DNA of 32,823 nt. It comes from Deltaproteobacteria bacterium. GTDB taxonomy: Bacteria > Myxococcota_A > Polyangia > JAAYKL01. The stretch's first letter is position 1; each line of letters begins with the position of its first letter. Positions 16,353 through 24,635 of the stretch are shown here, piece by piece. The notes under the pieces were generated by a model, which made no database searches, was not told the origin of the DNA, and saw only the letters and a list, made by a program, of their open reading frames with translations. The DNA lies in the NCBI GenBank assembly GCA_016936575.1, contig JAFGXQ010000079.1:1-32823 (forward strand), read 5' to 3'. A program made the translations under genes and the position numbers.

Positions 16353-18744
16353 ATGATAATAAATATTATGTCTATCTCAAAGTCCGATCAACCGGGCACT
16401 TCTTTCGAAGGCACCGATTCGGCTACATCGCTATCTGAAAGCGAGCGCAAATATCAGACCCTGTTTTCGAACAATGTGGCCGGTGTGTTCTATCAACGCG
16501 CCGACGGGCAGCTCATCGATGTGAACGAAAAAGCGCTGGAACTGTTTGGTCTTACGCGCGATGAATTTTTGGGCCGTACGTCAATGAACCCGGAATGGCG
16601 GGTACTCGGCGATGACGGAGCGGATCTCGACTGGCAGAAACACCCGTCGATTGTCGCGCTTCGTACCGGGAAAGCGGTTCGAAACGTTCGTCTGGCAGTG
16701 TTCAACCCCCACGCAAGACAGTTTATCTGGCTGAAAGTCGACGCGGTGCCCGAATTTCGAGATGGCGAAGTCGAACCGTTTCAAACATTTATCACGGTAA
16801 CGGATGTGACCGAGCAGCGACAGGCCGAAATTGCGCTCAAGGAAAGCGAAACGAAATATCGCTCGCTTTTTCAAAACATGATTAACGGGTTCGCGCTGCA
16901 CGAAATCGTGGTCGACAGCAACGGCAAACCGATTGATTATATCTTTCTGGAAGCCAATGAAGCGTTCGAAAACATCACCGGACTCCCACGCAAAAAAATC
17001 ATCGGTCAGCGCGTGACCCAAATTATCCCCGGTATCGACCAGGACCCTGCCGATTGGATCGGCCAGTACGGCGAAGTGGCGCTGACAGGCAAAAAAATTC
17101 GGTTCGAACAGGAGGCCGCGGCGATGAAGCATTGGTTTTCGGTGTCGGCATACTCTCCGCAAAAGGGTCAGTTCGCGACTATTTTTGAAGACATAACCAA
17201 GCGAAAACAAACCGAACTGGCGTTGCAGCAAAGCGAAGATAAATTTCATACACTTTTCAAAATGTCACCGTTCGGTCTGACGCTGACAAATGTACAGGAT
17301 GGCCGTTTTGTAGAAGTCAACGACGCATTCTGTGAGATGTCAGGTCACAACCGAGAATTCATTCTCAGCAGTTCACCCCAAACCACACGTTTTTGGGAAA
17401 CCAAGGAAAACCGGGACGAGGTTGTATCAAAGCTCAAAACAACCGGCGGTCCGGTGGGCGGTGATTGTCGTTTCAAACGCGACGATGACATTTATGTGGA
17501 GGCCAAGTTTGTGGCACGGATGGTTCGCCTCAATGATGAGCCGTACATCTTTACTTGTCTCAACGATGTCACTGAAACACATAAACTGGAGGAACAGCTG
17601 CGCCAGTCACAGAAGATGGAATCTGTGGGCCGACTGGCCGGGGGGGGTCGCACACGACTTCAACAACATGCTGGGCATTATCATTGGGCACAGCGAGATG
17701 ATCATTGACACCATCGAACCGACCAACCCCATTTACGACAACATTGTCGAAATTCAAAAGGCCGCCGACCGCTCTGCCAAACTGACGCGCCAGCTGCTCG
17801 CATTTGCCAGAAAGCAGACCATTGAACCGAAAAATATCGACCTGAACAGTGAAATTTCGGGCATGCTCGGCATGCTGAAACGGCTCATCGGCGAATCCAT
17901 TGTGTTGCGGTGGAGCCCTTGCGACACCCCATGCATGGTCACCAGCGATCCGTCTCAGGTGGGTCAGATTCTGACAAATCTGTGTATCAACGCCCGCGAT
18001 GCCATCGGCGACCGCGGTGTTATTCGCATCCGCACCCAGAAAACTCCCATCGATGCCGTCACCGACCAGAGTCACCTGACCGAGTCTCCCGGCAACTCTA
18101 TCCGACTCACTGTCAGCGATGATGGAATGGGCATGGACAGTGAAACCCTGAAAAAAATTTTCGAACCGTTTTTCACCACCAAAACAGTCGGCGAAGGTAC
18201 CGGACTGGGTCTGTCGACCATCTATGGAATTGTGAAACAAAACCAGGGCAGCATCAACGCCGAAAGCATCCCCGGCGCCGGAACCACCTTCTCCATTTAC
18301 CTCCCCGAGGTTATTCTGCCCGACAAATCCATCAACCCCGCCCATGTCGCCGATGAAACCGCACCAGGCAAAGAAACCATTCTACTGGTAGAAGACGACG
18401 AAGCCGTTCTGGAAATGACGAAACTGATGCTTGAACGTATGGGCTATTCCGTGTTTTCGAGCAACTTACCCAAAACGGCCCTCGAACTGGCCGCCGACGT
18501 TGGAGACAAAATCGATTTGATCATTTCCGACGTCATTATGCCCGAAATGAACGGGAAGGAACTGATCGAAAACCTGCGAAACATCTGTCCGAACGCGGCC
18601 TATCTGTATGTGTCCGGATATACCGCGGACATCCTTTCTCCCACAGGCATTGTGGATGAAGATATGCAATTCATCCAGAAATCGTACTCCCGTCATGGGC
18701 TGCAGCAGAAGGTTCGGCAAATTCTGTCAACTCGTAAGAACTGA
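16353..18744 (+). pseudogene. PAS-PAS-PAS hybrid histidine kinase with receiver domain, frameshifted
   Basis: Two overlapping frames together encode one protein of about 796 residues. The first frame (to 17708) holds three PAS domains (about residues 28-156, 158-288, 291-416), each ending in an ITVTDVTE- or DITKRKQ-like junction. The second frame resumes with GGVAHDFNNMLGIIIGHSEMI, the H-box with phosphoacceptor His. It continues through the N box (LTNLCINARDAIG), G1 (DDGMGMD), F box (IFEPFFTTK), G2 ([13 protein letters not shown]) and a C-terminal receiver (TILLVEDDEAVLE, acceptor Asp in SDVIMPEMNG). There is no membrane segment, so it is a cytosolic sensor. The frame changes at a run of eight G (17640-17647); removing one G restores the consensus LAGGVAHDFNN exactly. 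It may be a sequencing error, a real mutation or a phase-variable switch. The start could also be the ATG at 16368. Confidence 0.9.
17640..17647 (+). repeat. G8 homopolymer at the kinase frameshift
   Basis: Eight consecutive G lie exactly at the codons for Ala-Gly-Gly before the His box. Seven G would keep the kinase in frame and eight break it. Homopolymers of this length are prone both to base-calling error and to slipped-strand mispairing. Confidence 0.9.
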
Positions 18745-18749
18745 TTTTC

Positions 18750-19733
18750 CTAGTCAACGGCGAAACAGTACCAGGCGCCGTAGCCGCCATCGCCGCCGAC
18801 GCCTTCTTCGAAAGAATCGGTGATGTTGATATTGGCCGCGCATCCGTTGCACTCGCCGGTTGTGTCGCCCGGCATTCCACCCGGCCCGCCGCCGCTGCAG
18901 ATGGTATGGGACTGAATCCAATGGGCCGCATCTTTGTTGTCGTCCTGATTGTTTCTCGGCCAGGAGTGCCCAATCGGGAGCTGCACATTCACATCGGTGC
19001 TGGTCCAATCCATACAGGTATAAATAGGATCGGCATCATACAGCAGACCTTCGATGTTGGACCCGGTGAGGGTATCGTGGGTGTCGCCGTACGAATGGTT
19101 GCAGTTTCCAAGTTCAGTGGTGAGGCAGTTGCTGAACGTCCAATCGGTCATATTGTAATTGAGCACCACCTGGTCTGAACCGTCCGGTCGCATATTCCGC
19201 AGACCATCAAGGTTTTCAGACATGAGAAGAAACTCACAATCCGCTGCGTTCGGGGCTTCCGGGTAGTCGGGGCAATACATGCCGTACCAGGGGCCTTCGC
19301 CGATGCGTTCAATGGCGTTAATCGGGTTTCCGTTTCCGTCGTCGGTAACGCTTAGAAATGCGCGCCATTCCCGGCAGGACCCCACACTCTCCGCAGTGAT
19401 CTGGCATTTTTCATCGGCGCCGTCCAGCCCTCCCAGATCTCCACCGAACCCTTCTTCATTCTGAGACAGTTCCTGAATGGCTTCAAGACTCATGACAAAG
19501 AAGCTGAATTCATCTATATCGTGGTCGCATACGAAATCACTGTCGGAATCAGAATCACTGTCACTGTCTCCGTCTGAATCGGAATCCGCGTCACCATCCC
19601 CGTCACTGTCGCTGTCGCTGTCTCCATCCGCATCCGCGTCGGTAGCGGCATCACCGGGCGTATCATCAGAACATGCGAACGCAAGCGCCGCCGCCCACAA
19701 ACAAAACAGAATAAGTACTACCTCTTTATTCAT
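18750..19733 (-). CDS. Asp-Ser-linker lipoprotein with DUF1554/endostatin-like lectin-fold domain
   Basis: A 327-residue protein. The ATG at 19733 has GGAG eight bases upstream. The signal peptide ends with AFAC, then Asp-Ser-Gly runs to about residue 70. The globular part begins FSFFVMSLEAIQELSQ and continues with GFGGDLGGLDGADEKCQ, REWRAFLS, NAIERIGEGPWYG, HDTLTGSNIEG, YTCMDWTS, PIGHSWPR and a final GGYGAWYCFAVD. This order and these motifs resemble secreted myxobacterial proteins related to DUF1554, a C-type-lectin/endostatin-like fold. The 3' end is 5 bases from the end of the convergent kinase gene. Two lipoprotein genes with similar linkers lie just upstream on the same strand. Probably a surface binding protein; the ligand is unknown. 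Confidence 0.75.
   Translation of the reverse strand: MNKEVVLILFCLWAAALAFACSDDTPGDAATDADADGDSDSDSDGDGDADSDSDGDSDSDSDSDSDFVCDHDIDEFSFFVMSLEAIQELSQNEEGFGGDLGGLDGADEKCQITAESVGSCREWRAFLSVTDDGNGNPINAIERIGEGPWYGMYCPDYPEAPNAADCEFLLMSENLDGLRNMRPDGSDQVVLNYNMTDWTFSNCLTTELGNCNHSYGDTHDTLTGSNIEGLLYDADPIYTCMDWTSTDVNVQLPIGHSWPRNNQDDNKDAAHWIQSHTICSGGGPGGMPGDTTGECNGCAANINITDSFEEGVGGDGGYGAWYCFAVD
19545..19645. repeat. Asp-Ser linker repeat DNA
   Basis: Repeating 6-base units (TCNGA[A/T]-like, read as alternating Ser and Asp on the minus strand) encode the acidic linker of the 18750-19733 lipoprotein. The repeats are degenerate compared with the GH9 linker. Confidence 0.75.
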
Positions 19734-19805
19734 GTAAATTCTCCTTGATGTGTAAAAAGCAAGTGACGCGGCGTCAGCGGCCAATCAACGCCGACCTGTT
19801 ATCCT

Positions 19806-20726
19806 CTATTCCGCGCAGTAGTATGCGTTGATATTATCGGCGCGGGCCGCATATTCCCATTCTGCTTCAGTGGGAATGCGTCCACCGAGCGCTTCACAGA
19901 ATGCCTGAGCGTTTTCATACCAGATACCGTTTGCGGGACGCTGTGGAGTCGATTCATCCACATTCGGGGTCAGTCCGGTAATGGCGTAATAATCGATGGC
20001 CGAGGCTTCGACGGTAGTCATATAAAAGGAGGGAACGGTAACTTCAGTAACCGGAAATTCATTCGTTCGACATTCGGAAGCACCCTCATCGGTGCATCCC
20101 ATCTGAAAGGTGCCGCCGGGAACGAGAACCCAATCCAAATCCTGGGTGAGGGCCATGTTATCTTCATTCAGCGCTGCATCTTCATCACGTGCACAGCGAA
20201 TACCGGGAGCACAGGTGCCGTAACTGGTCGGGGTAGCGGATTCCCGACGGGAAACTCTCAGGGTATCAAGCGGAGCTGCATAGCAGCCGCCGCGAAGCAC
20301 ATACATGTCGCATATTGCAGCGCCTTCGGTCCAGGCTGCGCCGGTATCGGCGTTGGGATAGCCATCGTAGGTATCGTGATAACAATCTGCGGTCCATTCG
20401 ATCACATTTCCCAGCATATCGTAGAGACCGAACGCATTTGCTTCCTTGGTGCCCACATCCGCCGGCCCCACCGGCTCGGTGTTGATGTTGTCGCGGTGCC
20501 ATGCGATGTCGTCAATGCAGCTGTAATCCACCTCATTGTCAGAATCGTTATCAGAATCCGCATCGGAATCAGAATCTGAGTCTGAATCAGAATCGGAATC
20601 GGAATCAGAATCCCCATCCGCATCACCATCCGATGAGGCATCGGTATCGTCGCCGCCGCATGCGGTGAAACCAAAAAAAGATACGAATAACAACATTGCC
20701 AGAAAAGACTGAGTGGTGATTTTCAT
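19806..20726 (-). CDS. Asp-Ser-linker lipoprotein with a circularly permuted SUMF1/FGE-like domain
   Basis: A 306-residue protein. The ATG at 20726 follows AAGGAG; the longer open frame is not supported. Lipobox FTAC is followed by an Asp-Ser linker (about residues 26-66). The canonical C-terminal half of the SUMF1 (formylglycine-generating-enzyme-like) fold then comes first: CIDDIAW, NAFGLYDMLGNVIEW (about 97-111), VLRGGCY (about 143), GIRCARD (about 175-181). An 17-residue acidic linker leads into the canonical N-terminal half: DWVLVPGGTFQMG (about 198-210), EFPVTEVTVPSFYMTTVEAS, and RIPTEAEWEYAAR (about 283-295). The protein ends YYCAE, where the normal domain would continue into CIDDIAW. 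It lacks the two active-site Cys of true FGE, so a binding rather than sulfatase-maturation role is likely. A clean start, ribosome site and single frame argue against a misassembly. Confidence 0.85.
   Translation of the reverse strand: MKITTQSFLAMLLFVSFFGFTACGGDDTDASSDGDADGDSDSDSDSDSDSDSDSDADSDNDSDNEVDYSCIDDIAWHRDNINTEPVGPADVGTKEANAFGLYDMLGNVIEWTADCYHDTYDGYPNADTGAAWTEGAAICDMYVLRGGCYAAPLDTLRVSRRESATPTSYGTCAPGIRCARDEDAALNEDNMALTQDLDWVLVPGGTFQMGCTDEGASECRTNEFPVTEVTVPSFYMTTVEASAIDYYAITGLTPNVDESTPQRPANGIWYENAQAFCEALGGRIPTEAEWEYAARADNINAYYCAE
20520..20640. repeat. Asp-Ser linker repeat DNA
   Basis: Tandem 6-base units (GAATCA/GAATCG-like on the plus strand, alternating Asp and Ser on the minus strand) encode the linker of the permuted SUMF1-like lipoprotein. 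Eight consecutive Asp-Ser pairs are encoded. Confidence 0.8.
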
Positions 20727-21069
20727 TTGATAAACTCCTTCGGGGGTTCCCTTGATTGTTGCTGTTTTGTCACAAAACACTCTATGTAAGGCGCTTCTTT
20801 GAAAATTTCGGGAAATCTTTTGCTCCGAAATAGATGACTTCGAAGACTCTTGCGAGTTCAGGGGAAACGTAAAATTCAAGTATGGGTGACAGAGCCATCG
20901 CAACGTCAGAAAAGAGGTGTCCCAGTAAAAGGGTAGGGATTATCTACCATCTCTGTAAATCGATTTGCGGTTTCTCTCTGCGAAAATACATAAAATCTCT
21001 CTGTGATTTCAACGGACAGGCCATATTTGAAATCGTGAAAAGAAAAAACCGCCCAAAAGCCTTTTCTCG
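20727..21069. other. Intergenic region between two linker lipoprotein genes
   Basis: This stretch of 343 bases lies upstream of the SUMF1-like gene and downstream of the GH45-like gene, both minus strand. No gene is supported. On the minus strand a T-rich tract (GGTTTTTTCTTTTC) follows the GH45-like stop at about 21040-21055 and may help end that transcript, but no strong stem precedes it. Confidence 0.4.
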
Positions 21070-22159
21070 CTATTGGGTGATGGGAACACCCGCGACGTCG
21101 CAGGAATAAAAGGAGTTGTATCCGTTCAGTGTTTCGATGGTCACGTGGTTGCTCCAGGCACAGGTGGGCATACAGCAATCCTGCATGGTCGTCGTATGAT
21201 ACACGGAGGAGAACCCGGCGGACGCCGCCTGAGAGGCGGTTTGCACATCGGGGTCGGGGGCCGGGAGTCCATCCTGCCCGCCGGGTTTGCACCCGGTGAC
21301 ATCGGTAAGGTGGGTTGGGCAGGCAACGTGCCTGGCATAGACGTTCCAATTTTCACGGTAGTAGTGTTCCGCCTGATTCGACAAAATGCAACTGGAACGG
21401 CTGACTGTTTGCAATGTGGAATTGTCAGCCGTGATTTCATTGCACGCGTCTTCTATTTTTTGCTGACAGGTATCGGCATCAATGAGGGCATCGGTCAGGT
21501 TGCCGCCCTGGTCACAGGCCATACTGTCGGGACCGGGTTTGACGCCGCCGTTGAATGCCTGTCCATATGCCGGATAATTGGTGTACAGATAATCGCCGTT
21601 CATCGACCCCAACGGCACAGTATCGCTGCAGGCATTGAATACGCCGAATCCGCCCGCGCCCATGAACACATCAAACCCGGTGGGGCCCGAGGCCTGGGCA
21701 TTGGCGCTCTGTACAATCGGCAAGCGCCTGTTCCATCTCTGGAGAAAACAGCATGTGACGCGTGCAGGCAAATTGTACCGGAACACCTTCTTTACCGCTT
21801 TCGCATGCATTTTTTGAGGTCGCCCCGTAATCATTGGTACACACGCCTCCGCAGGTACTGCTGGTCACACCGACAAAACAACCGTCCACTGAAAACTGAT
21901 TGGAGCATTCACTGGGCGGCGGCAAAATATATTCGATCGCTGCGATATCTGTGTCGCCGTCTGAATCCGCGTCTGCATCCCCATCGGCGTCGGAATCTGC
22001 GTCTCCATCGGAATCCGCATCCGCATCAGCGTCGGATTCAGACGTATCGTCTGTTTCCATATCTGAATCGCCGGCCCCGCGGATACCGTCGGAAGATTCG
22101 CAGCCGGCGAATGCAGCGATCAGAAAAATCCATAAAATAATTAAATCGGTCTGCAACAT
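21070..22159 (-). pseudogene. Asp-Ser-linker lipoprotein with permuted GH45-like domain, frameshifted
   Basis: The ATG at 22159 follows AGGAGA. Lipobox FAGC and an Asp/Ser/Ala/Gly linker reach about residue 71. The first frame continues through a Cys-rich stretch (GCFVGVTSSTCGGVCTNDYG, then VPVQFACTRHMLFSPEMEQ) and stops near 21671. The second frame carries IVQSANAQASGPTGFDVFMGAGGFGVFNAC, much like the GH45 segment VVQSTSTGGDLGSNHFD...PGGGVGIF, with the acid Asp at codon 21670-21672. The GH45-like C-terminal pattern CPTHLTDVTGC follows. Only then comes YHTTTMQDCCMPTCAW, the GH45 N-terminus, with the catalytic base Asp at 21178-21180. So the order is permuted. The CCxCYxL segment expected before VQS is missing and the frame shifts at about 21705-21740, which suggests a deletion rather than a single base error. 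GH45 enzymes are beta-1,4-glucanases. Assignment rests on motifs seen by eye. Confidence 0.7.
21955..22060. repeat. Asp-Ser/Ala linker repeat DNA
   Basis: Degenerate 6-base units encode alternating Asp with Ser, Ala or Gly on the minus strand, forming the linker of the GH45-like lipoprotein. Confidence 0.75.
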
Positions 22160-22305
22160 CAGAATCTCCTGTTAACCGTTTCCTTTGAACATCATTAGCA
22201 GAGAAACCGCCGCAAGCAAAAAAGATTACGCCGGTCTCGATTCAACAGACATCTCTTAAATCAACTTTGCCCCTTCTTGTCGAAGAAAGTTGCGTTGCTC
22301 CAGCG

Positions 22306-23418
22306 CTACTTGTCTCGTCTGACTGTTCCCACGGCGCCGGCAACACCGTTGTCGTACTGCCAGTAATAGTGAAAGGTATCTGCCGCATCTGTTGTCGACA
22401 CAACCGTGATACCGTTGTCGACGCAGTTGTCTCCGTAGGTGATGTCTTCGTAAAACTCCACGCGTGTGTCCGTCACCCGCTTCACCGAAAGCACGCCCCC
22501 GCAAAAAAGCGATGGGTATTTGATTGTTGACGTCTCTTCGCCCACGGTGATTTCAATCGACCATGACGTGCCGTTGTTCTGGTATCCGATTCCCCTGTAC
22601 ACGCCGATGGAGAGAATATCTGCGACATTCAAAGAAGATTCATTTTCGTCGTTATCGTTCTCTGCACTATCGGTGTTGTTTTCACCGGAACCGTCTTCGC
22701 CCCGGGTAGAGTCTATTTCCAACAGTTCAATTTCAAATATCAGCACGCTGTTGGGTGGAATTTTTGCCCCGGCGCCCCGTTCCCCGTACCCCAGTTCCGG
22801 GGGAATATACACTATCCATTTTGACCTCACCGACATCAATTGAAGCGCTTCGGTCCACCCCTTCACCACGCGCGACACCGCAAATGTAGCGGGTTTATTC
22901 CTGCGATAGGAACTGTCAAATTCAGTGCCGTCCACAAGGGTTCCCTTATAGTGAACCGTGACTGTGTCCTCAACGGTTGGCTTGGAACCTTTGCTATTTT
23001 TGACCATCCGGTACTGCAGCCCCGACTCGGTGGTTGTCACGCCTTTCTGTCGTTTATTCTTTTTTAAAAACGCCTTCGCTTTTTTCAGGTTCTCATCGGC
23101 GGCAGCAAGCTGTTCCTCCCGTTCGATTTCTCTACGAAATTGAACGTGCGCCTGCTTGACTTCAATGCGCTCAGATGCCGTTAACAATCCCGAGTCAGAA
23201 CTGCCGTCGTCGGTTTCTCCATCCAACATTCCCTGAAAGAAAATGTCTTTGTCCACAGACATTTTGTTGCGCTTCACCGAACGCCCCACATCATATCCCA
23301 CCGCATAATTCAATTTATCGTTTGCGGTCTTCAAATCACTCCGGTCCATTTTTTTCGCAATTACCGCCGCTGGCAACAACAGAATCAACCCAGCCGATAG
23401 CACCCACGCTCTTTTCAT
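22306..23418 (-). CDS. Secreted FKBP-type peptidyl-prolyl isomerase with extra C-terminal domain
   Basis: A 370-residue protein starting at 23418 after a GGAAT site. A cleavable signal peptide (MKRAWVLSAGLILLLPAAV) is followed by a helical FKBP_N dimerisation domain (about residues 28-125: LNYAVGYDVGRSVKRNK, then a Lys-rich helix). The FKBP catalytic domain (about 150-250) has VHYKGTLVDGTEFDSSY, VVKGWTEALQLM, YIPPELGYGERGAG and IPPNSVLIFEIELLEI. This is the Mip/FkpA plan. An acidic Asn/Asp/Glu linker (about 253-275) then leads to an extra beta-rich domain (about 280-370) with YRGIGYQNNGTSWSIEI, YPSLFCGGVLSV, a second Cys and a final GTVRR. That C-terminal domain resembles small secreted beta-sandwich modules found at the end of other bacterial proteins; I cannot name it. 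Role: folding of exported proteins in the periplasm. Confidence 0.88.
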   Translation of the reverse strand: MKRAWVLSAGLILLLPAAVIAKKMDRSDLKTANDKLNYAVGYDVGRSVKRNKMSVDKDIFFQGMLDGETDDGSSDSGLLTASERIEVKQAHVQFRREIEREEQLAAADENLKKAKAFLKKNKRQKGVTTTESGLQYRMVKNSKGSKPTVEDTVTVHYKGTLVDGTEFDSSYRRNKPATFAVSRVVKGWTEALQLMSVRSKWIVYIPPELGYGERGAGAKIPPNSVLIFEIELLEIDSTRGEDGSGENNTDSAENDNDENESSLNVADILSIGVYRGIGYQNNGTSWSIEITVGEETSTIKYPSLFCGGVLSVKRVTDTRVEFYEDITYGDNCVDNGITVVSTTDAADTFHYYWQYDNGVAGAVGTVRRDK

Positions 23419-23856
23419 ATCATTCCTCTTTTGTGCAAATCATGCATCGAACCCCATGCATAGAGTTACAAACGCACAAGTCCAGCGTTTTATTTACTCT
23501 ATTTTTTCGATTTTCGACAGGTTGTCGGTATTGCATACGTGAATCGTGAAGAGGGGGTGAACCACAGAATAACAAATGGCATATCGACCGCAACGACGAT
23601 TCCTTCAGCGAATAGGCGGCATTCAACGCCGCGTCGAAGTTGGGACCGTCAAAAGGAATGACCAACACTTTGCTTCCGTGAGTAAGGTGTTCATGATTCA
23701 TTTATCTGCGCAGCGATATATGTTCTCATCATGACAAACCTTCGAATACCTCGATTCACCTAATTTCGCACACTGTGTTCCCCGCGTGAATTTCATTGAC
23801 CCAATCGCAATTATCCTGGAAAAATAGTCGGTACTTTTAATTTCTCAACGTTACGG
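23419..23856. other. Divergent intergenic region, no supported gene
   Basis: This region of 438 bases lies between the FKBP gene (minus) and the membrane protein gene (plus). A 93-codon minus-strand frame starting at 23701 has no ribosome site or family resemblance and is not annotated. A TTGACC hexamer at 23796-23801 could be a -35 box for the downstream gene, but no good -10 box follows at the right distance. Confidence 0.4.
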
Positions 23857-24591
23857 ATGTACCGTATGTATCGAACACTGAATTCCAATGAAGTTGTCGA
23901 AACCATCGACCGCCTCCTGCAACGGATAGAAGACCGGTTTCCCTCATCGGGTCTCGGCAAAGTCTGTCGCGAACTTTCGACGGTGGCTAAAGAAAGTGCG
24001 GACCGTTCCCTGTGGATTGAGCGTCCGAATCTGTGGCTCCGGCTTGGGGCTGCCGCGGTCATTACCCTGGGAATTACAGGCATCGTAGCCAGTTTCCTCT
24101 ATATGGAAGCGCCCCTGGCTGACCTGACCGCGATTAATCTGATTCAAGTGATGGAGGCAGGGTTGAACGATATTATTCTCATCAGCGCCGCTATATTTTT
24201 TCTCATCACCATGGAAACCCGCATCAAGCGTTCCCGGGCGCTGGACGCACTTCACGAACTTCGCTCCATCTCGCATGTGATTGATATGCACCAATTGACC
24301 AAAGACCCGGCTCATCTCTCGCCGAGGATGATCTTCACCAACTCCTCTCCCCAAAAAAAACTGACTTCATTCGAACTCATGCGCTATCCGAATTATTGCA
24401 GCGAGCTGCTGTCTCTAACCGGGAAAGTCGCTTCCATCTATTCGCAGCATTTTCGCGATTCAGTGGTGCTGGCTACAATAAATGACCTGGAGACGCTTAC
24501 CACAGGGCTGAGCCGAAAAATCTGGCAGAAAATTATCATTCTGGAACAGCTTGAAACCAAACCGAAGCCGCAACTGTCGCGCAATTCATAA
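23857..24591 (+). CDS. Conserved two-helix membrane protein of unknown function
   Basis: A 244-residue protein (or 241 if started at the second ATG, 23866; neither has a strong ribosome site). After an N-terminal segment (VVETIDRLLQRIEDRFPSSGLGKVC) come the motif WIERPNLWLRLGAAAVI with the first membrane helix (about residues 60-82) and a second helix (NDIILISAAIFFLITMETRIK, about 102-124). The conserved sequence RALDALHELRSISHVIDMHQLTKDP follows, then a soluble helical tail. I recall this motif set from a conserved bacterial hypothetical family without known function. It is convergent with the cyclase gene, with 44 bases between stops. Confidence 0.75.
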   Translation: MYRMYRTLNSNEVVETIDRLLQRIEDRFPSSGLGKVCRELSTVAKESADRSLWIERPNLWLRLGAAAVITLGITGIVASFLYMEAPLADLTAINLIQVMEAGLNDIILISAAIFFLITMETRIKRSRALDALHELRSISHVIDMHQLTKDPAHLSPRMIFTNSSPQKKLTSFELMRYPNYCSELLSLTGKVASIYSQHFRDSVVLATINDLETLTTGLSRKIWQKIIILEQLETKPKPQLSRNS

Positions 24592-24635
24592 AAGGGCCGA
24601 AACTGATCAGTGGTATTCTCCGCTGCTTCTGTCTG

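Noticed and set aside
19806-20726. Annotating the SUMF1-like protein as a true formylglycine-generating enzyme
   Set aside because: The paired active-site Cys region of FGE is not present near the RGG segment, so sulfatase activation is not supported.
22262-22292. CAACTTT/AAAGTTG inverted repeat after the FKBP gene as terminator
   Set aside because: The stem is imperfect and no T run follows on the minus strand.
23420-23701. A 93-codon minus-strand frame before the FKBP gene
   Set aside because: The first 30 residues look protein-like, but the rest does not and no ribosome site is present. It could be a gene remnant but cannot be supported.
24602-24611. ACTGATCAGT perfect palindrome between convergent genes
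   Set aside because: Ten bases of symmetry can arise by chance and no T tract follows; no role can be supported.
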